From contig CAVFRF010000011.1 in assembly GCA_963624975.1 (NCBI GenBank), forward strand, positions 1-14,031: DNA of 14,031 nt, in the 5' to 3' direction. The DNA comes from CAVLCC01 sp963624975. Its GTDB lineage: Bacteria; Actinomycetota; Coriobacteriia; Coriobacteriales; CADBOM01. How positions within the stretch are numbered: the first letter of the stretch is position 1; each line of letters starts with the position of its first letter. The position numbers and the translations under genes were made by a program. The notes beneath the pieces are model-generated. The model had not been told where the DNA came from, did not search any database, and saw only the letters and a program-made list of their open reading frames with translations. Of this stretch, positions 6,602-14,031 are shown piece by piece.

Positions 6602-9600
6602 CTACTCCGAATCGCGGTCGAAGTTGGCCTTGGCCACCGCGATCATGAGCTTGATCCTGTTGAGCTGGTTGACTTCCGAGGCTCCCGGGTCGTAGTCCAC
6701 GGCCACGATGTTGGAGTCGGGGTTGAGCCGGCGCAGCTCCTTGATCACGCCCTTGCCCGTCACGTGGTTGGGCAGGCAGGCGAACGGCTGGGCGCACACG
6801 ATGTTGGGGCATCCGCTGTGGATCAGCTCGATCATCTCGGCGGTGAGCAGCCAGCCCTCGCCCATCGAGTTGCACAGCGAGATGATGTCGCGAGCGTAGT
6901 CGGCCAGCTCGTAGATGTTGGCTGGCACGGTAAAGCGCTTCGACTTTTTCAGCGCGTCCCAGATGGGCTTGCGCGCCGCGTCCACGATTTTGAGCGCAGC
7001 CTGCGAACCCGAGGCCGACTTCTTCGACGTGCCCAGGTCCTGGCTCTGCCAGATGGAGTTGGAGATGGCGTAGAGGAAGAATTCCACGATTCCCGGCACC
7101 ACGGCCTCGCAGCCTTCGGACTCGATCACGTCCACCACCTCGTTGTTGGCGGTGGGGTGGAACTTCACCAAGATCTCGCCCACCACGCCCACGCGCGGCT
7201 TGCTGCGGTCGTTTGCCAGCGGCAGGTTGTCGAACGCCTCCACGATGGCGTGCACGTTCTTGTCGAACTTGCGCAGCGTGGTCTTGTGCAGGTCGTCTTT
7301 GAGGTACGACATCCAGCTCTCGTAGAGCGAATTGGCGCTGCCCGGCTTGGCCTCGTAGGGGCGCGTGCGGTAGAGGCACTGCATGAGCAGGTCTCCGTAG
7401 AGCAGCGACATGCCCGCCTGGAACAGCATTCCCGGGGTGATCTTGAAGCCCGGATTGTGCTCGTCGAGCTTCTTGAACGAGAGCGACATCACGGGAATGT
7501 GCTCGTAGCCGGCATCTTTGAGCGCCTTGCGGATGAGCGCGATGTAGTTGGTGGCACGGCAGCCGCCTCCGGTCTGGGTGATGATCACGGCCAGCTTGTC
7601 GGTGTCGTAGCGACCCGATAGCACCGCCTCCATGATCTGGCCCGTTACCAGGATCGACGGATAGCACACGTCGTTGTTGGCGTACTTGAGGCCGGCTTCC
7701 ACCGCGCCATGGTCTACAGAAGGCAGCACCTCGAGGTTGTAGCCGTGGTCGCGGAAGACCCTCTCCAGCAGCTCGAAGTGGATCGGTGCCATCTGAGGGC
7801 AGATGATGGTGTAGCCGTCCTTCTTCATCTGCTTGGTGTACTGCACCTTGTTGAAGTCGGTGGGCTTGGCGTTGCGCAGGCTAAGGCCGATCTTGGAAGC
7901 GAACTTCTGCACTCGGCTGAGGTCGGCGAGCCGCGGAGTCGAGCCTTGCACTGCCGGATGCTCGTCGTTGGCGGAGCCGTCGCCGGTGGAAGCCTTCGCG
8001 GCTTCCATCGCAGCAGCCACCGTGGCCTCGCATGCGGTGAGCGCAGCGGGTTCGGTGCCGGCCACGTCGCTGGCCGCCACCTCGCCGCCAGCAGTTCCCA
8101 TCGCGCTGGCCGCAGCCACGGCTGTTCCCCTGGCTGCAGCCGCACGCTCGTCGTCCAGCGCCGCCAGCAGCGAGCGAATCCTGATGCGCGCGGCACCCAG
8201 GTTGGACACCTGGTCGATCTTGAGCACCGTGTAGATCTTGCCCGAAGCCTCCAGGATCTCCTGCACCTGGTCGGTGGTCACGGCATCGAGGCCGCAGCCG
8301 AACGAATTGAGCTGCACCAGGTCGAGGTTGGGCATGAGCGTCACGAGCTTTGCCGCAGCATAGAGGCGCGAGTGGTACATCCACTGGTCGATCACCCTGA
8401 TCGGGCGGTCGGGCTTCACCAGGTGCGACACGCTGTCCTCGGTGAGCACCGCCAGCCCGTAGCTGCAGATCAGCTCGGGGATGGCGTGGTTGATCTCGGG
8501 ATCCTGGTGGTAAGGGCGCCCTGCCAGCACGATGCCGTGCTTGTCGTTGTCGGCCAGCCAGGCCAGAGTCTCCTCGCCCTTGCAGCGAATGTCGTTCTTG
8601 AAGCTCTCGTCCTCCACCCACGCGGCATCCAGCGCCGCCTCGATTTCCTCGAGAGTGGGAGCTTCGCCGAGCGCCTCGGGATGCTCGCCGTAGTAGCCCT
8701 CCGAAATCTCCTCGTACAGCCTCTGCGGCAAAAACTCCTTGTTGTCGTAGGGCACGAACGGGTGCAGGAACGGCATCTTGCCGTCGCGCAGCTCGTCGAT
8801 GTTGAGATGCAGCACCTCGGGGTAGCTCACCACGATCGGGCAGTTGAAGTGGTTCATGGCGTTGTCGTCTTCCTGACGCTCCCACCTGATGCAGGGCATG
8901 AAGATGAAGTCCACGCCCTTCTCTATGAGGTCCATGATGTGCCCGTGGCTGAGCTTGGCCGGGTAGCAAGCATTCTCCGACGGCATCGACTCGATGCCGG
9001 CATCGTAGGTCTTCTGGTTGCTTGCATCCGACAGCACGACCCTGAAGCCCAGCTTGGTGAAGAACGTGAACCAGAACGGGTAGTTCTCGTACATGTTGAG
9101 GGCGCGCGGAATGCCCACCGTGGGGCGCGTGGCCTCGTCGAGCGAGAGCGGCTCGTAGTCGAACAGGCGCTTGCTCTTGTACTTGAAGAGGTTGGGCACT
9201 CCCTTGCTGGCCGCCTTGCCGCCGGCTCCCTTCTCGCACCTGTTGCCGGTGATGAAGCGGCGGTGCTTGCCGGTGGCCGGGTCGACTCCGAAGTCGTTTA
9301 CGGTGAGCAGGCAGTTGTTGGAGCATCCGCCGCAGCGACGGGTGGTGTGCGTTACGCTGAGCGCGTCCAGCTCTTCGGCTCGCATGATGGTCGAGCGCTG
9401 GGGCATGGCCGCGGCTTCTTCGTCGGTTGCGGGAGCAGCCGGCTTCTCGCAGCCTGCCGCGGCTGCCGCCTGCCAGGCACGGTCGCGTGCCAAGAGCGCG
9501 GCTCCGTATGCGCCCATGAGGCCCGCCACATCGGGGCGCACGGCCTCGCGACCCGAGAGCTGCTCGAAGGCGCGCAGGATGGCGTCGTTGAGGAACGTGC

Positions 9601-11290
9601 CGCCCTGCACCACCACGTGCTTGCCGATCTGGCTGGCATCGCGCAGCTTGATGACCTTGAACAGCGCGTTCTTAATCACCGAGTACGACAGCCCTGCCGA
9701 GATGTCGCCCACGGTGGCGCCCTCTTTTTGAGCCTGCTTCACGCGGGAGTTCATGAACACCGTGCAGCGGCTGCCCAGGTCCACCGGCCCTTCGGCCTCG
9801 ATGGCCGCCTTGGCAAACGACTCCACATCCATGTTGAGGGAGTCGGCGAAGGTCTCGATGAACGAGCCGCAACCCGAGCTGCAGGCCTCGTTGAGCATGA
9901 TGTGCTCGATCACGCCGTTGCGAATCTGCATGCACTTCATGTCCTGCCCGCCGATATCGAGGATAAACTCCACGTCGGGCACCAGCTCGCTCGATCCGCG
10001 CAGGTGCGCAACGGTCTCCACCTCGCCGGTGTCGCAGCGCAAGCCTTCTTGCAGAAGGCCCTCGCCGTAGCCCGTCACAGTGGCGTGGCCGATCTGCACC
10101 AGCGCGCGCCCTTGCGCATCTACCGGCAGCGACTTGTACATGTCGGCCAGCACTCGCTTGGCCGAACCCAGCACGTCGCCCTTGTTGTTGCCGTACCACG
10201 ACTTCAGGATCTCGCCCTCGCGGCCCACCAGCGTGGCCTTGAACGTGGTGGAACCCGCGTCGATGCCCAGATAGGCCTCGCCGCGGTAGGAGTCCAGGTC
10301 GCCGCGCTTCACGCAGTCGCGGTCGTGGCGCTGCTTGAACTCGGAGTAGTCGTCGGGGGTGGCGAACAGCGGGTCGAGCCTCACGATCTCGGACCCCTGC
10401 GTCTCGCCCAAGTCGCGTAGGCGCTGCTCGATCTGCGCGATGGTGATGCTCCCGTCGCCAGCTCCGGCGATGGCCGCGCCCGATGCCACGAACAGGTGCG
10501 CGTTTTCGGGCTTGATGGAATGCTCGTCGTCCAGCTCGAGTGTAAGCTCGAAGCGCTTGCGAAGCTCGGGCAGGTACTGCAACGGGCCACCGAGGAAGGC
10601 CACATAGCCTCTGATGGGACGGCCGCAAGCCAGACCCGAGATGGTCTGCGTGACCACAGATTGGAAAATCGAGGCCGCGATGTCGGCACGGTCGGCGCCC
10701 TCGTTGAGCAGCGGCTGCACGTCCGACTTGGCGAACACGCCGCAGCGCGACGCGATCGGGTAGATGATCTTGGCATCTTGGGCCAGCTCGTTCAAACCCG
10801 TCGCGTCGGTGTTGAGCAGCGATGCCATCTGGTCGATGAACGCGCCGGTACCGCCCGCGCACGTGCCGTTCATGCGCTGCTCGATGCCGTTGTCGAAGTA
10901 GATGATCTTGGCATCCTCGCCGCCCAGCTCGATGGCCACGTTGGTCTTGGGAATGAAGGTTTCTACCGCAGTCTTGGATGCCACGACTTCCTGCACGAAC
11001 TCGAGATCGAGCCACTGCGACAGCAAGAGGCCGCCGCTACCGGTAATCGTGGCCGTGAGGGGCACGTTGGCGTAGTCGGCCGCAGCCTCGCTCAGGATCT
11101 GCGCGATCGTCGCCCTGATGTCGGTGTGATGACGGCGGTACTGCGAAAAGAGGATGTTGTTCTCGTCGTCGAGGATTGCGAGCTTCACCGTGGTGGAACC
11201 CACGTCTATGCCCAGGTGAAGCGGATTGTTCGGAGCGGCATCTTGCTCCGCTCCAGCGTTGAAAATGTTCTTCAAGCTATCGATGCTCAT
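6602..11290 (-). CDS. Giant 2-hydroxyacyl-CoA dehydratase/activase-type iron-sulfur protein
   Basis: The 1562-aa protein joins two BcrA/BadF/HgdC-type ASKHA ATPase modules to dehydratase-like modules. Activase 1 (about 24-280) starts GIDVGSTTVK, and activase 2 (about 340-600) GIDAGSTTFK. Each keeps both cluster-ligand cysteines, in NGTCAGGTG/SRCGVF (C144, C183) and NEACSSGCG/SRCTVF (C470, C509). Both pairs are 39 residues apart, as in HgdC, where a dimer holds one [4Fe-4S]. An Ala-rich linker leads to a DUF2229-type region (about 645-1040) with RRCGGCSNNC (653-660), GNRCEKG and ENACYP (C775). A second Ala/Gly-rich linker (about 1045-1115) leads to a HgdB-like C-terminal region with NNDVCYP (C1209), GGGCRA (C1244) and C1494, C1499, C1505. 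Family members use ATP hydrolysis to push electrons to very low potential; the substrate of this fused subtype is unestablished. ATG 11290 has GGGAGG 8 nt upstream, behind a structured leader. It has no neighbouring CoA-transferase or electron-transfer flavoprotein gene. Confidence 0.93.
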   Translation of the reverse strand: MSIDSLKNIFNAGAEQDAAPNNPLHLGIDVGSTTVKLAILDDENNILFSQYRRHHTDIRATIAQILSEAAADYANVPLTATITGSGGLLLSQWLDLEFVQEVVASKTAVETFIPKTNVAIELGGEDAKIIYFDNGIEQRMNGTCAGGTGAFIDQMASLLNTDATGLNELAQDAKIIYPIASRCGVFAKSDVQPLLNEGADRADIAASIFQSVVTQTISGLACGRPIRGYVAFLGGPLQYLPELRKRFELTLELDDEHSIKPENAHLFVASGAAIAGAGDGSITIAQIEQRLRDLGETQGSEIVRLDPLFATPDDYSEFKQRHDRDCVKRGDLDSYRGEAYLGIDAGSTTFKATLVGREGEILKSWYGNNKGDVLGSAKRVLADMYKSLPVDAQGRALVQIGHATVTGYGEGLLQEGLRCDTGEVETVAHLRGSSELVPDVEFILDIGGQDMKCMQIRNGVIEHIMLNEACSSGCGSFIETFADSLNMDVESFAKAAIEAEGPVDLGSRCTVFMNSRVKQAQKEGATVGDISAGLSYSVIKNALFKVIKLRDASQIGKHVVVQGGTFLNDAILRAFEQLSGREAVRPDVAGLMGAYGAALLARDRAWQAAAAAGCEKPAAPATDEEAAAMPQRSTIMRAEELDALSVTHTTRRCGGCSNNCLLTVNDFGVDPATGKHRRFITGNRCEKGAGGKAASKGVPNLFKYKSKRLFDYEPLSLDEATRPTVGIPRALNMYENYPFWFTFFTKLGFRVVLSDASNQKTYDAGIESMPSENACYPAKLSHGHIMDLIEKGVDFIFMPCIRWERQEDDNAMNHFNCPIVVSYPEVLHLNIDELRDGKMPFLHPFVPYDNKEFLPQRLYEEISEGYYGEHPEALGEAPTLEEIEAALDAAWVEDESFKNDIRCKGEETLAWLADNDKHGIVLAGRPYHQDPEINHAIPELICSYGLAVLTEDSVSHLVKPDRPIRVIDQWMYHSRLYAAAKLVTLMPNLDLVQLNSFGCGLDAVTTDQVQEILEASGKIYTVLKIDQVSNLGAARIRIRSLLAALDDERAAAARGTAVAAASAMGTAGGEVAASDVAGTEPAALTACEATVAAAMEAAKASTGDGSANDEHPAVQGSTPRLADLSRVQKFASKIGLSLRNAKPTDFNKVQYTKQMKKDGYTIICPQMAPIHFELLERVFRDHGYNLEVLPSVDHGAVEAGLKYANNDVCYPSILVTGQIMEAVLSGRYDTDKLAVIITQTGGGCRATNYIALIRKALKDAGYEHIPVMSLSFKKLDEHNPGFKITPGMLFQAGMSLLYGDLLMQCLYRTRPYEAKPGSANSLYESWMSYLKDDLHKTTLRKFDKNVHAIVEAFDNLPLANDRSKPRVGVVGEILVKFHPTANNEVVDVIESEGCEAVVPGIVEFFLYAISNSIWQSQDLGTSKKSASGSQAALKIVDAARKPIWDALKKSKRFTVPANIYELADYARDIISLCNSMGEGWLLTAEMIELIHSGCPNIVCAQPFACLPNHVTGKGVIKELRRLNPDSNIVAVDYDPGASEVNQLNRIKLMIAVAKANFDRDSE

Positions 11291-11318
11291 CTAGAGAGCC
11301 TCCCTATCGCTATCTGAT

Positions 11319-11351
11319 CGCCCGCTTCTCGCCATGCTTCGCGTGCGGGCG
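11319..11351 (-). repeat. Leader hairpin 2 of the activase gene
   Basis: CGCCCGC (11319-11325) and GCGGGCG (11345-11351) are perfect 7-bp inverted arms around 19 nt, about 30-60 nt upstream of the activase start. No T-tract follows, so it is not a plain terminator. Confidence 0.5.
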
Positions 11352-11354
11352 CAT

Positions 11355-11420
11355 AAGGATGCTCTCCACATCGTCGGGCTCTAATGGGCACCGCTCTCCT
11401 TCTTGGACTCCAGCATCCTT
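11355..11420 (-). repeat. Leader hairpin 1 of the activase gene (long-range 9-bp inverted repeat)
   Basis: AAGGATGCT (11355-11363) and AGCATCCTT (11412-11420) are perfect inverted arms separated by 48 nt. The stem would close a large domain directly next to hairpin 2. Nine perfect pairs at this spacing are unlikely but not impossible by chance. Confidence 0.45.
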
Positions 11421-11437
11421 CGTGTATCGCTATGCAT

Positions 11438-11486
11438 TATCTGCCAAATGTTCATTATCCAACATAGGATTTGTGTATCTGCCAAA
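11438..11486. repeat. Direct repeat TATCTGCCAAA, two copies
   Basis: TATCTGCCAAA occurs at 11438-11448 and 11476-11486, 38 bp apart, in the only AT-rich stretch of the area. The second copy is framed by TGTGT (11472-11476) and ACACA (11486-11490). Between the copies is another inverted repeat, ATGTT (11448-11452) with AACAT (11461-11465). The arrangement looks like a transcription-factor binding region for the activase promoter. Confidence 0.5.
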
Positions 11487-11513
11487 CACATCCATAAATG
11501 GGGATGCATACAA

Positions 11514-11547
11514 GGAGGCCCGCAACCCTTCTGGGCTGCGGACCTCC
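11514..11547 (-). terminator. Terminator hairpin after the surface-protein operon
   Basis: The arms 11514-11528 and 11533-11547 form a 15-bp stem with two G-T wobbles and a 4-nt loop (AGAA on the minus strand), 25 bp after the stop of the two-helix membrane protein. The following minus-strand sequence (TTGTATG) has few T residues. The stem is strong but the tail is weak. Confidence 0.65.
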
Positions 11548-11572
11548 CGGCTAATGCTTGTGCGCTCTCAGG

Positions 11573-12094
11573 CTATGCTAGAGCCGACCTCAGCTCCGTT
11601 ATGCCGTCGAACTCGGTCTCCACGTTGCCGTTCACATGGTCGATCTTGGTCACGATGCCCTTCCACTTCGGGTCGTTCTCTTCGGTGTCCGAGGTATCGT
11701 CGTGCGAACCCTTGTACTCGTCGGTCTGCACCACGTAGAGGTACTCGAAGTGCTTGTCGTCGGGCAGGTCCTCCTTGCCAAAGCCGTACTTGAGGTTCTC
11801 CAAGATATCCTGCATCGCCTCGACGTCGTTCACGTCGCTGGCTCCCACCATGCCGCGCTCGCTGTTGAACAGTGCCGTGGACGACACGTAGATGGTGCGG
11901 ATCTGGCGGCGCCTCTTCTCCTCCACCTTGGCGATCACGATCGCTATCACCACGATGGCGAGCCACCAGATGATGGACAGCACCAGGTCGAGCGGGTTGT
12001 CCACGAAGTTGAAGCCCAGGTAGTACCAGAGAGCCAGCAGCAACGCGGCTGCGATGGCCGCAATGGCCAGCACGATGTAGTTGCTCTTCTTCAT
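11573..12094 (-). CDS. Two-helix membrane protein of unknown function
   Basis: I do not recognise a family for this 173-aa protein. A Lys-rich start (MKKSNY) is followed by a hydrophobic helix at about 7-27, a short loop (GFNFVDNPLD), a second helix at about 36-56 and a basic stretch KVEEKRRRQIR. By the positive-inside rule both ends are cytoplasmic and only the loop is outside. The remaining 110 residues look like a soluble acidic domain, with an Asp/Glu/Ser/Thr-rich segment near 130-142. ATG 12094 lies 4 bp after the stop of the upstream surface protein, and its AGGAG overlaps that gene's last codons, so the two are translationally linked. The partner's C-terminal cytoplasmic tail makes a physical or regulatory link plausible, but this is inference from gene order. 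A terminator hairpin follows. Confidence 0.8.
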   Translation of the reverse strand: MKKSNYIVLAIAAIAAALLLALWYYLGFNFVDNPLDLVLSIIWWLAIVVIAIVIAKVEEKRRRQIRTIYVSSTALFNSERGMVGASDVNDVEAMQDILENLKYGFGKEDLPDDKHFEYLYVVQTDEYKGSHDDTSDTEENDPKWKGIVTKIDHVNGNVETEFDGITELRSALA

Positions 12095-12098
12095 CTCG

Positions 12099-14031
12099 CT
12101 ACGCTCCTATCGTAGACGGCTGGTTCGAGACGGCGGGGGTGGGATCTGGATCCTTGCCGCCGTCTCCTCCCAAGATGTCGTTCATGTCGTTCTTGCGGCT
12201 GTTGGTGTCGCGGGTGCGGCGCACGACCACGACGGCTCCGTACAGCACGGTGAGCACGATGCCGATGATGATGTAGAAGTGCACCCAGCAGTGCGGCTCG
12301 TTTGCCTGGCCCAACGGGTTTTCTGCATCGAAGATCTGCTCGCCGTTCTGCGGTCCGGCCACTGCGTCGTACGCGCCCTCGAGCGTGCTGGCCACGTTGT
12401 CCACCACCGTCGGCGACGGCGGCGTCGGGGTCGGCGTGGGCGTGGGCACGACCGCGTTCACGGTGAGGGTACCCAGGTTCTCCACGATGGTGTAGTTCGC
12501 AGGATCGACGCTACCCCAGGTGATGCGGTAGGTGTTCTGCGAGCTGCCCACTGCGGTCTGAGTGCCGGTTGTGGTGGCGCTCACGCTGTCGGTTCCAACG
12601 AGGCCCCTGATCTCGAGCGTGCCCTCGGTTAGAGCCGTGCCGTCGTAGGTCTTCGAGGCGCTACCCGTGGTCACGTTCAGGGTCGCAGGCGTGATCTGGA
12701 TGGCGCCGTCGACGAACTTCACGTTGAGCGATGCGGTCACGTCGTCGCCGTTGGCGTTCACGATCACCAGCTGGTCGGCCGTAGCCGCCACGACGCCCTC
12801 GGCAACGTTGGTCGCCGTTGCGGTAGAGGCCGCGGTCTTGAGCGTGTAGCCCGTGGGCAGCGTGCTCACCGCAACGGTCGCTCCATGCGCCTCGCCGTCG
12901 TAGACGAAGGTGCCGCCCGTGGTGGTCACCACGATCTGATCGGTCGAGTCGGTAACCGTCAGGGTACCCAGCGTCTCGCCCGCCAGCTCGTAGTTGCCTG
13001 CCTTGGCCGTGCCATCGAACACCATCGTGTAGCCGTTGGTCACGGATCCGGGGAAGGTGATCGTGCCGGTAGCTGCGAAGCTGTAGGTCTCGCCTTCCAC
13101 TATGCCCTCGACGCGTCCGCCAGCCGTAAGCTCAGTGCCGTCGTAGACCTTCGAGGCCGACTCGGTGGTAACGGTGTACTTGGCCGGGTCGATCGTGTAG
13201 GTCTTCACGATCGTGCCGGTGTAGTCGCCCTTGCCGGTGATGGTCACCGTGATGGTGCCGGCGTCGGTGAAGTCGTCCTTGTCGTAGGTGACCTCGTAGT
13301 CCTTGCCCTCCTCGAGCGGGTTGCCGTCCTTGTCGGTCACGACGGGGGTCCACTTGTGCTCGTCGCCGTCGTAGGTGGCGTTGCTCGGGTCGTCGACCTG
13401 CACGCCCTTGTAGGACGGGTCGGGGTTGTCCGGGTCGTCGCCGGGGGTGATGGACTGCGGCGTCACCGTGAGCTTGCCCAACGTCTCGGATGCAACCGAG
13501 TAGTTCGTGCTGGCGGCGGTGCCCCAGTCGATCGTGTATGTGTTGTCCACGGTACCAACGTTGGTGATGGTTCCGTCGGGTACCACGGTAGCGGTCTCAC
13601 CATCCACGATGCCCTCGAGCGTCCACTCGTCGGCCTTGGTGAGGGCGGTGCCGTCGAAGACCTTGCTTGCCGAAGCCGTGGTCACGGTGAGCTGAGCAGG
13701 CGTGATCTTGTACGTGCGCACCACGGTGCCCGAGTAGTTGCCCGTGCCCGTGATGGTCACGGTAATGCCACCGTCGGTCACGTTGGTGGTATCGCCGCTG
13801 TATTCGACCGTGTAGTCGCGGCCAGCCACCAGCTCGTGGCCCTCGGAGTCGACCACCTTGGGCGCCCACTCCTGCACGTTGCCGTTGTACACCACGTCTA
13901 CCGGGCTATCCACCGTGATGCCAGCGTAAGCCGGATCCGGATTGTCCGGGTCGTCGCCGGGGGTGATGGACTGCGGGGTCACCGTGAGCTTGCCGATGGT
14001 CTCGCTGTCGATCGTGTAGTTGCCCTGCTTG
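12099..14031 (-). CDS. Repeat-rich surface protein with MBG/YDG-type domains and C-terminal membrane anchor (N-terminus outside window)
   Basis: The frame is open through the right window edge, so signal peptide and N-terminus are missing; an internal GTG at 13982 is not the start. The visible 643 residues are Thr/Val/Gly-rich extracellular beta-sandwich modules. A B-type module (SASKVFDGTALT...LGKLTV, about 80 aa) recurs at about 13700-13449, 13190-12950 and 12690-12455, plus the tail of an earlier one at 13987-14031. It alternates with A-type modules (VxYNGxxxxWxP...GTxVKTYxI) at about 13931-13698 and 13415-13190, and one divergent module at 12950-12690. Conserved YDG and NYT/NYS motifs fit MBG/YDG bacterial Ig-like repeats. 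Next come a Pro-Thr linker (PTPTPTPTPPSP, near 12407-12453), an ENPLGQANEPHCW segment, one transmembrane helix (about 12216-12290) and a charged cytoplasmic tail of about 38 residues. No LPXTG-like motif is present. Adhesion or wall-spanning display is likely; the ligand is unknown. Confidence 0.88.
   Translation of the reverse strand, partial: KQGNYTIDSETIGKLTVTPQSITPGDDPDNPDPAYAGITVDSPVDVVYNGNVQEWAPKVVDSEGHELVAGRDYTVEYSGDTTNVTDGGITVTITGTGNYSGTVVRTYKITPAQLTVTTASASKVFDGTALTKADEWTLEGIVDGETATVVPDGTITNVGTVDNTYTIDWGTAASTNYSVASETLGKLTVTPQSITPGDDPDNPDPSYKGVQVDDPSNATYDGDEHKWTPVVTDKDGNPLEEGKDYEVTYDKDDFTDAGTITVTITGKGDYTGTIVKTYTIDPAKYTVTTESASKVYDGTELTAGGRVEGIVEGETYSFAATGTITFPGSVTNGYTMVFDGTAKAGNYELAGETLGTLTVTDSTDQIVVTTTGGTFVYDGEAHGATVAVSTLPTGYTLKTAASTATATNVAEGVVAATADQLVIVNANGDDVTASLNVKFVDGAIQITPATLNVTTGSASKTYDGTALTEGTLEIRGLVGTDSVSATTTGTQTAVGSSQNTYRITWGSVDPANYTIVENLGTLTVNAVVPTPTPTPTPPSPTVVDNVASTLEGAYDAVAGPQNGEQIFDAENPLGQANEPHCWVHFYIIIGIVLTVLYGAVVVVRRTRDTNSRKNDMNDILGGDGGKDPDPTPAVSNQPSTIGA
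13426..13478 (-). repeat. 53-bp inter-module direct repeat, copy 2
   Basis: This segment encodes the end of a B-type module and the linker GKLTVTPQSITPGDDPDN. It differs from the segment at 13942-13994 at a single base (C versus G near its position 36). The two copies are exactly 516 bp (172 codons) apart, which sets the period of the A-plus-B module pair. Confidence 0.9.
13942..13994 (-). repeat. 53-bp inter-module direct repeat, copy 1
   Basis: This is the upstream partner, in the reading direction of the gene, of the repeat at 13426-13478, 52 of 53 bases identical. More copies may lie beyond the window edge, because the gene continues with the same module type. Confidence 0.9.

Larger units (their letters stand above)
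11291..11513 (-). promoter_or_regulatory. Structured, partly AT-rich leader/promoter region of the activase gene
   Basis: This stretch contains no gene. On the minus strand it holds two GATAAT -10-like hexamers (11459-11454 and 11441-11436), neither with a strong -35. Downstream come inverted repeat arms AAGGATGCT/AGCATCCTT (11355-11363 with 11412-11420), then a second hairpin CGCCCGC/GCGGGCG (11319-11325 with 11345-11351). Next is the GGGAGG ribosome binding site. A transcript from either -10 would have a leader of about 140-160 nt that can fold into two adjacent stem-loops. The signals are visible; their function is inference. Confidence 0.5.

Noticed and set aside
7709..10420. Open frame of about 900 codons on the plus strand inside the giant activase gene
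   Set aside because: It lies opposite a gene with clear conserved motifs along its length. Its composition (Val/Leu/His/Arg/Gln-rich, no recognisable domain) is typical of the antisense frame of GC-rich codons.
12300..12325. ENPLG near the C-terminus of the surface protein as a sortase motif
   Set aside because: It does not match LPXTG or NPQTN-type motifs. The residues expected before cleavage are absent, and the tail after the helix is much longer than a sorting-signal tail.
13400..14031. Repeats at the right end as a CRISPR array
   Set aside because: The repeats are 516 bp apart and lie in frame inside a coding sequence; there are no short regular spacers.

Overview
The window looks like chromosomal DNA from a GC-rich anaerobic actinobacterium, most likely of the class Coriobacteriia (Eggerthellaceae/Slackia-like). 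The basis is the high GC and the strong third-position G/C bias. It carries an oxygen-sensitive 2-hydroxyacyl-CoA dehydratase/activase-type giant protein, CWB2-type cell-wall-binding repeats and an MBG-type repeat surface protein. The taxonomic guess is inference; no rRNA or other marker is present.

Layout. All genes are on the minus strand except one small plus-strand ACT-domain gene. On the right, reading leftward from the window end, a 5'-truncated repeat-rich surface protein (12099-14031) is followed 4 bp later by a small two-helix membrane protein (11573-12094), then an intrinsic-type terminator hairpin. A gene-free leader of about 280 bp with direct and inverted repeats (11291-11572) precedes a 1562-aa multidomain activase/dehydratase-like iron-sulfur protein (6602-11290). 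A bidirectional terminator (6565-6596) separates it from the convergent ACT-domain gene (6257-6532). The ACT gene is divergent from a housekeeping cluster: a DUF951-like protein (5827-6045), tilS (3818-5830, overlapping by ATGA), an ABC-transporter ATPase fused to cell-wall-binding repeats (1765-3654, own promoter), hpt (1027-1572, own promoter with a palindrome over the -10, own terminator) and ftsH (1-922, C-terminus outside the window).

How the parts work together. tilS-hpt-ftsH is a widely conserved bacterial gene order (tRNA-Ile lysidine synthesis, purine salvage, membrane protein quality control). Here an unrelated polysaccharide-export ATPase with three CWB2-like repeats sits between tilS and hpt. 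It is the most unusual gene in the window: a cytoplasmic nucleotide-binding subunit carrying a domain normally found outside the cell, which may act as a built-in substrate-recognition domain like the C-terminal domain of Wzt. The right-hand part holds two further points of interest: a giant self-contained candidate for ATP-driven low-potential electron transfer behind a structured leader, and a two-gene surface module whose large protein has a C-terminal transmembrane anchor but no LPXTG-type motif.
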